From the NCBI GenBank assembly GCA_024636395.1, contig JAGXHD010000006.1, forward strand, positions 1 to 11,814: DNA of 11,814 bases. The letters run 5' to 3'. Numbering within the stretch: position 1 is the stretch's first letter; every line of letters begins with the position of its first letter. Positions 5,548 to 11,814 of this stretch are shown piece by piece. The position numbers and the translations under genes are program-made. This DNA is from Sulfitobacter sp. (GTDB lineage Bacteria; Pseudomonadota; Alphaproteobacteria; Rhodobacterales; Rhodobacteraceae). The notes beneath the pieces were generated by a model that was not told the DNA's origin, did not search any database, and saw only the letters and a program-made list of their open reading frames with translations.

Positions 5548-7365
5548 CTATTCCCAGCAGCTGACCAGAACGGTCATGCCGTTTGCCTTTTCCGACAGTT
5601 GGAACGCGGTTAGCCCTGTGGCACCGTCCGCCGCTGGCGCAGGCAGGATGACACCCGCATCACGGCTCGCCTTCACCACTGTGGTGGCAGCCAGCGCAAA
5701 GCTTACATCCTGCGGCAGTTGTGGTCCGCCCTCTGGCGGTGCCGTCATCATACCGATCACGGCGCCCGTCCTGTCCAGCACGGGACCGCCGGCATCGCCG
5801 GGGCGCGAGCGCAGCGCCAGTCGGGTCACATTCTCCTCGCCCTCCAGCCCGCGGACATCGGCAAGCGTGCCGAAGGTGACGGAAGGCGCGGTCAGCACGC
5901 CGCCGAAGGAATAGCCCGCCGCGGTCACTTCGCTTTGCAAGCGCGGGGCCTGGGCCGCAAACCGCGCCACTTCGAGCGGTGCAAGTGCAGCCACTGGTCT
6001 TAGAAGGGCGACACCGCTGGCGGTATCGTCCGCGATGATCTTTGCGTCAGTATCCCCGTCCAGTGTGATCCGCGAGCAGCGTTGCACGGCGGCAGATGTC
6101 GTTACCACGTCCCCCGCAGAAGTCACGAAAAAGCCCGAGCGGGTCATCTTAGGCTTGCGGATTTGCAGGCCGGAAATCAGATCGATGGATTGCTGCGACG
6201 CTTCTCCCGCCGACGCGCTCAGCACGCCCGGCATCCGCGTGAAGCTGCTGCGCATTTCGGACAACAAGCGGCGGCGGCGTTCTTCATCGCCCGCGGGCCA
6301 GATCAGCGTAAAGCCCTTGATCTCACCATTCTCCAGCACGGCCTCGGTGTAGCTGATCATGCTTCCGTTCTCGCCCACCAGTGTAAAGCTGGAGTCCCCC
6401 CGCTCGCGCGGCCCCGCCAGCGGAACGATCTCGAGTGTTTGCATGATTTCGTAGAGGCCGAAGAGGGTATCCTGGTTGCCCGGCTGGCTAATCAGCAAAA
6501 CCCGCGCATCCACGTCCCCCGAGGGAGTGTATTGTGCAAAGGGCGGCTCGTAGCGGTCAAAGCTCACCACATCCATCGGTAGTGTCATCTCGATACCCGC
6601 CTGCGTGTCACGGACCGTGCGCAGGCCGAGCCCTTCGAGTACGGCAGTGTATTGCTGTCTCAAAGCGGCACGCTGGAGCGTGGTCAGAATGCCGGTCGGC
6701 TCAAAGCTGTTGGCCTGCTGCCATGCTGCCATTGAGTTGCGTGTGCCTCGTCCGAAGGCGCCGTCAATCGCAGCATCATAGTAGCCCGCCCATTGCAGCA
6801 TCACCTGAAGCTGTTTGCGCGCATCGCTGCTCAACTCCCGCTCGGAGCGTTGCGCCTCTGCCGGTGTCTCGTCTGCGGGCTCCGGCTCCGGCGCAGGGGT
6901 CACCTCGGCCACGTTCGGCGCGGGAAGGTTAATGGCGGGGGCGGGGTCCACCTGCTGGGGCTGCTCGTCGGTCCCGTCTGGCGCTTCGATAGCACCTGCG
7001 CCCAGCATATTGACGCCAACGGGCCAGAATTGCTGGCCCAGCCGGTTGGAGCGCTGGATGAAGCTATCGCGGGGAATGAGCCCGTCGTCGCGGTACTGGC
7101 GCAAGACGATATCGGCATCGGCGCGCAGGTAGGGTCCGACTACCACAGCGTACCATCCACCCCCGACAGAAAAACCGTTCACGTCCTCCAGCAACGTTGT
7201 GTATGCCCGCGCCCGGTCGGTCGCCCGCGCCAGTGATGGCTGCGCCTCGATCTGAACCCAGACAACCTCGCCCGGATCATTTGACTGCGCGTGGGCAGCC
7301 GGCGAAAGAGCGAGCGACAGCCCGAAGATCAGGGCAGTCAGGCAGAGCGTCAGAATTCGCAACAT
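5548..7365 (-). CDS. Secreted SPOR / peptidoglycan-binding protein with a degenerate trypsin-like domain
   Basis: A 605-residue exported protein. Residues 1-26 are a signal peptide (LTALIFGLSLALS, then AHA|QS cleavage). Residues about 34-102 resemble a SPOR domain, which binds denuded glycan strands; 125-175 is a Pro/Glu-rich linker; 177-239 is a PG_binding_1 domain (LQWAGYYDAAIDGAFGRGT); 255-382 is an unassigned domain; 407-567 is a trypsin fold of the S1C kind. In the last, the His, Asp and Ser positions read TTSAAV (Ala425), ASGVALL (Gly451) and GDAGGP (Ala525), so no triad remains. Cys430 and Cys603 could form a disulfide. The likely role is structural or sensory at the cell wall. ATG 7365 starts the signal peptide; the frame opens to 7434, and a clear Shine-Dalgarno is absent. 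It is divergent from glyQ. Confidence 0.85.
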   Translation of the reverse strand: MLRILTLCLTALIFGLSLALSPAAHAQSNDPGEVVWVQIEAQPSLARATDRARAYTTLLEDVNGFSVGGGWYAVVVGPYLRADADIVLRQYRDDGLIPRDSFIQRSNRLGQQFWPVGVNMLGAGAIEAPDGTDEQPQQVDPAPAINLPAPNVAEVTPAPEPEPADETPAEAQRSERELSSDARKQLQVMLQWAGYYDAAIDGAFGRGTRNSMAAWQQANSFEPTGILTTLQRAALRQQYTAVLEGLGLRTVRDTQAGIEMTLPMDVVSFDRYEPPFAQYTPSGDVDARVLLISQPGNQDTLFGLYEIMQTLEIVPLAGPRERGDSSFTLVGENGSMISYTEAVLENGEIKGFTLIWPAGDEERRRRLLSEMRSSFTRMPGVLSASAGEASQQSIDLISGLQIRKPKMTRSGFFVTSAGDVVTTSAAVQRCSRITLDGDTDAKIIADDTASGVALLRPVAALAPLEVARFAAQAPRLQSEVTAAGYSFGGVLTAPSVTFGTLADVRGLEGEENVTRLALRSRPGDAGGPVLDRTGAVIGMMTAPPEGGPQLPQDVSFALAATTVVKASRDAGVILPAPAADGATGLTAFQLSEKANGMTVLVSCWE

Positions 7366-7486
7366 TGGCCGGTAAACTTTCACAAAATTAATCTGCCGCA
7401 CATAAACAGCATTTTCGGATGATTCCCATATCATAAGAGCCGCTTCACGGACATTTTAGCCGTATCTCGGCCCATCCCGGCCGCGT

Positions 7487-7519
7487 CTGCGGGGATGATT
7501 GACCCCATGCCCCCCGCAG
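7487..7519. repeat. Inverted repeat around the glyQ -35 element
   Basis: CTGCGGGG (7487-7494) and CCCCGCAG (7512-7519) are exact reverse complements separated by 17 bases, and the spacer holds the proposed -35 TTGACC. Such an arrangement suits an operator but may be chance in GC-rich DNA. If transcription starts near 7534, the repeat is not in the RNA. Confidence 0.35.
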
Positions 7520-7527
7520 CCTAGTAA
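7499..7527 (+). promoter_or_regulatory. Candidate promoter of the glyQ-glyS operon
   Basis: TTGACC (7499-7504) and TAGTAA (7522-7527) are 17 bases apart, matching five and three consensus bases. The predicted start near 7534 leaves a short leader with AAAGGA ahead of ATG 7555, and would put the in-frame ATG 7537 too close to the 5' end. Confidence 0.45.
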
Positions 7528-7554
7528 GAGCGCCAAATGGCAAAGGACAAATTC

Positions 7555-8484
7555 ATGTCAGAGACGCCCCGTTCGTTTCAAGAGATCATCCTGAGGCTGC
7601 AAAGCTACTGGGCCCGCCACGGTTGTGCGATCCTGCAACCCTATGACATGGAAGTGGGGGCGGGCACGTTCCACCCCGCGACCACGCTGCGCAGCTTGGG
7701 CGACCAGCCTTGGGCCGCAGCCTACGTGCAGCCCTCGCGCCGCCCCACCGATGGCCGCTACGGCGAGAACCCCAACCGCCTCCAGCATTACTATCAGTAT
7801 CAGGTGCTGATCAAACCCAGCCCGCCGAACTTGCAAGAGCTGTACCTCGGCTCTCTCGAAGCCATTGGCGTCGACATGGCCCTGCACGATATCCGCTTTG
7901 TCGAGGATGACTGGGAAAGCCCGACGCTGGGTGCCTGGGGCCTCGGCTGGGAGGTCTGGTGCGACGGCATGGAAGTGAGCCAGTTCACCTATTTCCAGCA
8001 GGTCGGCGGGCATGATTGTCATCCCGTTTCGGGCGAGCTCACCTATGGGCTGGAGCGTCTGGCGATGTACATCCTCGGGCAGGACCACGTAATGGACATG
8101 CCGTTCAACGATCCGGATGCGCCGATCCCGCTGACCTACGGCGATATATTCAAGCAGACCGAAGAAGAATACGCGCGCTGGAACTTCGACGTGGCCAATA
8201 CCGACGTGCTGCTGCGCCACTTCGAAGAGGCGGAGGCCGAATGCCGCACGATCATCGCGCAGGAGCATCTCGACCCCAAGACCGGCAAGCGTATCGTGAT
8301 GGCGCATCCCGCCTATGATCAGGCGATAAAGGCCAGCCATATGTTCAATCTGCTCGACGCGCGCGGTGTGATTTCCGTCACCGAACGGCAGGCTTACATC
8401 GGCCGCGTGCGCGCACTGACGAAGATGTGTGCGGATGCCTTCGTGCAGACCCGCGCGGGCGGCTGGCGCGAGGACGCGGCATGA
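7555..8484 (+). CDS. glyQ: Glycyl-tRNA synthetase alpha subunit
   Basis: The 309-residue catalytic subunit of the bacterial (alpha-beta)2 glycyl-tRNA synthetase, a class II enzyme that activates glycine with ATP and charges tRNA-Gly with the beta subunit. It is highly conserved and easily recognised: SFQEIILRLQSYW at the start, GCAILQPYDMEVGAGTFHP, YVQPSRRPTDGRYGENPNR (motif 2 region), ESPTLGAWGLGWEVW and GMEVSQFTYFQQVGG. The length is close to E. coli GlyQ. I chose ATG 7555 (MSETPRSFQE) because AAAGGA at 7542-7547 precedes it by seven bases and homologues start there; ATG 7537 is in frame. Its TGA overlaps the next gene's ATG as ATGA (8481-8484), which implies translational coupling. Confidence 0.97.
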   Translation: MSETPRSFQEIILRLQSYWARHGCAILQPYDMEVGAGTFHPATTLRSLGDQPWAAAYVQPSRRPTDGRYGENPNRLQHYYQYQVLIKPSPPNLQELYLGSLEAIGVDMALHDIRFVEDDWESPTLGAWGLGWEVWCDGMEVSQFTYFQQVGGHDCHPVSGELTYGLERLAMYILGQDHVMDMPFNDPDAPIPLTYGDIFKQTEEEYARWNFDVANTDVLLRHFEEAEAECRTIIAQEHLDPKTGKRIVMAHPAYDQAIKASHMFNLLDARGVISVTERQAYIGRVRALTKMCADAFVQTRAGGWREDAA

Positions 8485-9212
8485 CAGATCGTGTGATCCC
8501 GAAAGCGAAACGACCCCTGCCAATCGGCGTCTACGAGACGTTCCTGAACTGGGGTCAGTCGCGCAAAAGTACCTTCGGCTACGCCTGCAACCGCAAGCTC
8601 AAGCGGCGCTTTCGCAAACGGCGGGACGACAGTTTCGACCGTGTGCTGGCAGATACCCGCGCGGGTGATGTGTGCATCGATCTTGGCGCAAATATCGGCA
8701 CGATCACCGCCCAGCTTGCCTCGAGCGGCGCTGACGTTATTAGTTTCGAGCCTGACCCGCATACCTTCACTGTGCTGACGCAGAACACCAGCCATTTGCC
8801 GAACGTCACCCTCCACCAGAAAGCGGCCGGTGCGCAGGCGGATCAGGTAATGCTCCGCCGTGCGGCGGGGTGGGACGCAAGCGATCCGATGCGCCACTCC
8901 GAGACGTCCTCTATCGTGCGCGCGGACAAGGGCATGGCCGACTCCAACACCGTACTGGTCGACGTGGTCGATTTCGTGGCCTTCGTCACCGCACTTGACC
9001 GCGATATCCGCATTCTAAAGATCGATATCGAGGGTGCGGAATGGGATCTGCTGGATGCGCTGCTTGACGCTCCGGTTTTGCAGCGGATCGACACCATTTT
9101 CGTCGAAACCCACGAGCGGTTTGACCCCGAAATCAACATTGCGCGCTTTAACCGTCTGGCGGAGCGGGCATTTGCCATGGACCGCCCCTATATCAACCTC
9201 TACTGGCAGTGA
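8481..9212 (+). CDS. FkbM family SAM-dependent methyltransferase
   Basis: A 243-residue class I methyltransferase of the FkbM type. Seen: SAM-binding motif I VCIDLGANIGTIT (residues 64-76), the acidic end of strand 2 in FEPDPHTF (Glu90), and the FkbM hallmark LKIDIEGAEWDLL with Lys180, Asp182, Glu184 and Glu187, followed by FVETHE. FkbM enzymes usually O-methylate sugars or small metabolites, but the substrate here is unknown. A very basic patch, nine Arg/Lys in the eleven residues 38-48 (RKLKRRFRKRR), precedes the catalytic domain and is not part of the usual FkbM fold; it might bind nucleic acid or phospholipid. The start is fixed by the ATGA overlap with glyQ. It lies within the glyQ-glyS operon, 25 bases ahead of the next gene. 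Confidence 0.9.
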   Translation: MTDRVIPKAKRPLPIGVYETFLNWGQSRKSTFGYACNRKLKRRFRKRRDDSFDRVLADTRAGDVCIDLGANIGTITAQLASSGADVISFEPDPHTFTVLTQNTSHLPNVTLHQKAAGAQADQVMLRRAAGWDASDPMRHSETSSIVRADKGMADSNTVLVDVVDFVAFVTALDRDIRILKIDIEGAEWDLLDALLDAPVLQRIDTIFVETHERFDPEINIARFNRLAERAFAMDRPYINLYWQ

Positions 9213-9237
9213 CTGAGTATGGAGCGGAAAACACTAC

Positions 9238-9774
9238 ATGACAGGTAAAATACTCGGAGCTTTCATTATGATATCAGCCCTCGTCGCTGGCGCAGCTCTC
9301 TATTATCTTCAAGTCTACAGTTTCTACAGTGAGGTCGATGCCCCGGCGGGAGGGCTCGCCCTCGTCTCCATCGCCAGCGGTGAGCCGGAGGTCATCCCGC
9401 TTGACGGGTTTCAGGCCATCGACGCTGACAGCTCGCCCATTCGCTATCGCGCCTGTTTCACCACCCCCTACAGTCTTGCGCTGCTGACCGAGACATTCCA
9501 GCTGGTTGAACAGGCGACACCGCGCAACGCGCCGGGGTGGTTCGACTGTTTTGACGCCGCCGCCATCGGCGCAGAGCTTGAGGCCGGCACCGCACTCACG
9601 TTTTTGAGTGCCAAGAACGTGCATTTCGGCGTGGACCGTATTGTGGCCATCACCGACGACGGGCGCGGCTACGTCTGGCACGAGCTCAACGATTGTGGCG
9701 AGAAAGCCTATGACGGCACCATCGTAGGTGAGGAATGCCCCCCCGTGCCACAGCGCCAAGCGCCCACAGAATAA
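9238..9774 (+). CDS. Membrane-anchored DUF6446-like protein
   Basis: A 178-residue protein with one N-terminal membrane segment (about residues 4-25: ILGAFIMISALVAGAALYYL) and a mainly periplasmic body. The body has SPIRYRACFTTPYSLALL, a WFDCFDAAAIG segment, FGVDRIVAITDDGRGYVWHELN, and four cysteines (RACF, FDCF, NDCG, EECPP), which could form two disulfides in the periplasm. The layout and position between glyQ and glyS fit the DUF6446 family of Rhodobacterales, which I recall only in outline; the function is unknown. ATG 9238 has GGAG at 9221-9224, rather far (13 bases), so initiation may be weak or depend on read-through from the methyltransferase. The final residues (PQRQAPTE) look disordered. 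Confidence 0.8.
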   Translation: MTGKILGAFIMISALVAGAALYYLQVYSFYSEVDAPAGGLALVSIASGEPEVIPLDGFQAIDADSSPIRYRACFTTPYSLALLTETFQLVEQATPRNAPGWFDCFDAAAIGAELEAGTALTFLSAKNVHFGVDRIVAITDDGRGYVWHELNDCGEKAYDGTIVGEECPPVPQRQAPTE

Positions 9775-9804
9775 CGCCTTTTCAGGCAAATCCGAGGTAT
9801 ACCC

Positions 9805-11814
9805 GTGGCTGATCTGCTCATCGAACTCTTTTCCGAAGAAATTCCCGCGCGCATGCAGGCGCGGGCGTGCGAGGATCTGAAAAAGCTCATGACCGATGGT
9901 TTGGTCGAGGCGGGACTGACCTATGCTTCCGCCGCCGCCTTTGCGACACCGCGCCGGTTGTGCCTGACGGTGGAAGGGCTGCTCGACGCGAGCCCGCGCA
10001 CCGTAGAAGAACGTAAGGGACCGCGGGCGGATGCACCAGAGAAGGCCATCGAGGGATTTCTGCGCGGCGCTGGCCTCACGCGCGATGATCTGGAAGAGCG
10101 CGATACACCCAAAGGCGCGATCCTGTTTGCCAAGATCACCAAGGAGGGGCGTCCCGCAGCCCCGATCATCGCGGAGGTTTTGGAGCAGACAATCCGGAAT
10201 TTCCCGTGGCCCAAATCCATGCGCTGGGGTGAGGGCAGCCTCAAATGGGTGCGCCCGTTGCATTCTATCTTGTGCATTCTCAGCCGCGAGGACGGAGCCG
10301 AAATAGTACCGCTCGAGGTCGACGGGATCGTGGCTGGCAACACCACGCGCGGCCACCGCTTCCTCGCGCCAGATGCCTTTGCCGTAAAGGGCTTTGAAGA
10401 CTACACGACCAAGCTCAAGCGGGCCTTCGTCGTGCTGGATCCTGCCGAGCGGCGCGATGCGATCTGGCATGACGCCACGAATATTGCATTTGCCAGCGGC
10501 ATGGAGGTCGTCGAGGATGCTGGCCTGCTGGCCGAAGTGGCGGGGCTTGTCGAATGGCCTGTCGTTCTTATGGGGCGGATCGGCGAGGCGTTTCTCGACC
10601 TGCCGCCCGAGGTCTTGCAGACCTCGATGAAGGAGCATCAGAAGTTCTTCTCCGTCCGCAACCCCAAGACGGGCCGGATCGAGCGGTTCGTCACCGTAGC
10701 CAACCGCACCACGACGGACGAGGGGGCGACGATTCTTGGGGGCAACGAAAAGGTCCTGAGCGCGCGTCTGGCGGACGCGAAGTTCTTCTGGGACAATGAC
10801 TTGCGTATCGCCAAATCCGAGGCAGGCATGGCGACTTGGGTCGAGAATCTCAAAAACGTGACCTTCCACAACAAGCTGGGCACGCAGGCGGAACTGATCG
10901 AGCGCATGGCCGTTCTGGCGCGCGAACTGGCCCCGATGGTGGGCGCGGACGCCGACGCCGCGGAGCAGGCCGCGCGGATCGCCAAAGCGGATCTGTCCTC
11001 CGAAATGGTCTACGAATTCCCCGAACTCCAAGGGCTGATGGGTCGCTACTACGCGCAGGCTGCAGGGTTCAGCGACGAGATCGCCGCCGCCGCCCAAGAG
11101 CACTACGCGCCGCTTGGCCCGTCGGATGATGTGCCGACAGCGCCCGTTTCCGTAGCCGTTGCATTGGCCGAGAAGATCGACAAGCTGACCGGCTTCTGGG
11201 CGATTGATGAGAAGCCTACGGGGAGCAAGGACCCGTTTGCGCTGCGCAGAGCGGCGCTGGGGGTTATTCGTCTCGTTTTAGATAATGAGATATCTTTTCG
11301 GTTAGAACCAGTGCTTGAGCGTGCAATGCATCGGGTCAAGTTACCCGCAGAGCTACAGACTGCGATGAGATACGCTGAAATGGAGTTGGAAGCCGCTAAT
11401 TCTCTAATAATTGAACCTAAAGCGACTGACATTGAGCGAGATGATCTGGAAATGGCGAAAGCTACTGCCGCCGCAGCTGAAGCTAGAGTTGAGGCACTGA
11501 TTGAGCGTTCTGGAAGATCGTCAAAACAGATCAAGTCTACGATTCACGATCTCCTGTCCTTCCTCCACGACCGCCTCAAAGTCTACCTCAAAGACCAAGG
11601 CATCCGCCACGACATCATCGACGCCTGCATCAGTATTCCTGATGGCGCACCTGCCGGTGCGACGCCGCAAAATGATGACCTCACCCTGCTGGTCAAACGT
11701 GCCCGTGCTCTCAGCGATACGCTCAAAACCGACGATGGCGAGAACCTGCTCCAGGCCTTCAAGCGCGCCAACAACATCCTTTCCCAAGCCGAGGCGGGCA
11801 CCAATCTCGAATAC
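9805..11814 (+). CDS. glyS: Glycyl-tRNA synthetase beta subunit (3' end cut by window)
   Basis: The first 670 codons of the tRNA-binding beta subunit partner of GlyQ. Start is GTG 9805, with GAGGT (9794-9798) six bases before it, giving MADLLIELFSEEIPARMQ, the standard GlyS opening. Other conserved blocks: MRWGEGSLKWVRPLHSI near 139, EHQKFFSVRN near 277, EFPELQGLMGRYYAQ, then KDPFALRRAALGVIR (476-489), DLLSFLHDRLKVYL (582-595) and FKRANNILSQAE near the edge. No stop is met; by comparison with E. coli GlyS (689 residues) the anticodon-binding end is missing, perhaps 80-90 residues. Between the last two central blocks the protein is about 55 residues longer than I recall for E. coli, and this stretch (11281-11520) is AT-richer than its surroundings. 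The frame is intact throughout. Confidence 0.96.
   Translation, partial: MADLLIELFSEEIPARMQARACEDLKKLMTDGLVEAGLTYASAAAFATPRRLCLTVEGLLDASPRTVEERKGPRADAPEKAIEGFLRGAGLTRDDLEERDTPKGAILFAKITKEGRPAAPIIAEVLEQTIRNFPWPKSMRWGEGSLKWVRPLHSILCILSREDGAEIVPLEVDGIVAGNTTRGHRFLAPDAFAVKGFEDYTTKLKRAFVVLDPAERRDAIWHDATNIAFASGMEVVEDAGLLAEVAGLVEWPVVLMGRIGEAFLDLPPEVLQTSMKEHQKFFSVRNPKTGRIERFVTVANRTTTDEGATILGGNEKVLSARLADAKFFWDNDLRIAKSEAGMATWVENLKNVTFHNKLGTQAELIERMAVLARELAPMVGADADAAEQAARIAKADLSSEMVYEFPELQGLMGRYYAQAAGFSDEIAAAAQEHYAPLGPSDDVPTAPVSVAVALAEKIDKLTGFWAIDEKPTGSKDPFALRRAALGVIRLVLDNEISFRLEPVLERAMHRVKLPAELQTAMRYAEMELEAANSLIIEPKATDIERDDLEMAKATAAAAEARVEALIERSGRSSKQIKSTIHDLLSFLHDRLKVYLKDQGIRHDIIDACISIPDGAPAGATPQNDDLTLLVKRARALSDTLKTDDGENLLQAFKRANNILSQAEAGTNLEY
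11281..11520 (+). other. AT-richer extra segment within glyS
   Basis: By hand count this stretch is about 48% G+C (115 of 240), against roughly 55-80% in nearby parts of glyS. It uses codons rare elsewhere in the window (TTA, ATA, CTA, AGA). It encodes residues 493-572 of GlyS: a charged, Ala/Glu-rich, probably helical region (RYAEMELEAAN, MAKATAAAAEARVEALIERS) lying between two strongly conserved blocks. It keeps the frame. It may be a lineage-specific insertion or a piece acquired by recombination. Confidence 0.6.

Noticed and set aside
7430..7435. TATGAT (- strand) as the -10 of the pseudoprotease gene
   Set aside because: Good hexamer, but no acceptable -35 at 16-18 bases, and it overlaps the longest possible start of the same frame; left uncalled.
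7441..7554. T-box or glycine riboswitch ahead of glyQ
   Set aside because: No T-box sequence or paired glycine aptamer features; the space is short and T-boxes are not expected in this group.
7558..8523. 321-codon open frame on the - strand opposite glyQ
   Set aside because: Antisense shadow of the highly conserved GlyQ sequence; no motif and no ribosome site.
9274..11103. 609-codon open frame on the - strand covering the DUF6446-like gene and most of glyS
   Set aside because: Lies antisense to the unmistakable GlyS coding region, has low-complexity Arg/Gly-rich translation with no recognisable domain, and is the usual shadow frame of GC-rich codons.
11281..11520. Frameshift or pseudogene in glyS
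   Set aside because: I translated the region codon by codon; the frame runs through without a stop and rejoins the conserved DLLSFLHDRLKVYL block.
1..11814. Mobile elements, CRISPR arrays, phage or defence islands
   Set aside because: No transposase, integrase, direct-repeat array or known defence domain was found; gene content is housekeeping.

Overview
The window reads as the chromosome of an alphaproteobacterium of the Rhodobacterales (Roseobacter group). Reasons: about 60% GC, a separate-subunit glycyl-tRNA synthetase (glyQ, glyS) with an FkbM methyltransferase and a DUF6446-like membrane-anchored protein between the two genes, a DUF1127 protein ending in the usual 'KDMYYI'-type tail, a MetZ-type sulfhydrylase, and a FolE2-type GTP cyclohydrolase. 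The species cannot be named from the sequence alone. No mobile element, CRISPR array, tRNA or rRNA was seen.

Layout. (1) 1-79 is the 3' end of an unidentified + strand gene. Its stop shares a CTAG palindrome with the stop of a convergent YfcG-like glutathione transferase gene (76-732, - strand). (2) 840-2223 is a methionine biosynthesis unit. A sigma70-like promoter is followed by a SAM-II riboswitch (874-927), a candidate terminator/antiterminator region (925-972) and metZ. (3) 2264-3471 holds folE2 with its own likely promoter and a perfect 11-bp hairpin after the stop. (4) 3582-3984 holds a small DUF1127 gene followed by a strong 18-bp hairpin terminator in a 3' UTR crowded with inverted repeats. 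(5) 4056-5501 encodes a TrkH K+ channel subunit; its start lacks a Shine-Dalgarno and may be leaderless. (6) 5548-7365 (- strand) encodes a secreted SPOR + peptidoglycan-binding + trypsin-fold protein whose three catalytic positions all look replaced, so it is probably a pseudoprotease. (7) 7499-11814 is a four-gene operon: glyQ, fkbM-type methyltransferase, DUF6446-like gene and glyS, which runs off the right edge.

How the parts work together. metZ makes homocysteine precursors under likely S-adenosylmethionine feedback from the riboswitch. folE2 starts folate synthesis, and folate supplies the methyl groups that turn homocysteine into methionine. glyQ and glyS form the two halves of one enzyme; the two genes between them are probably co-expressed with it. 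The remaining genes (GST, trkH, DUF1127, wall-binding pseudoprotease) look like independent housekeeping or stress units.

The main points for a second look are the metZ leader (SAM-II aptamer joined to a possible transcription terminator switch), the catalytically degenerate protease-like protein, an AT-richer extra segment inside glyS, and the conserved-looking but unexplained genes inside the glyQ-glyS operon.
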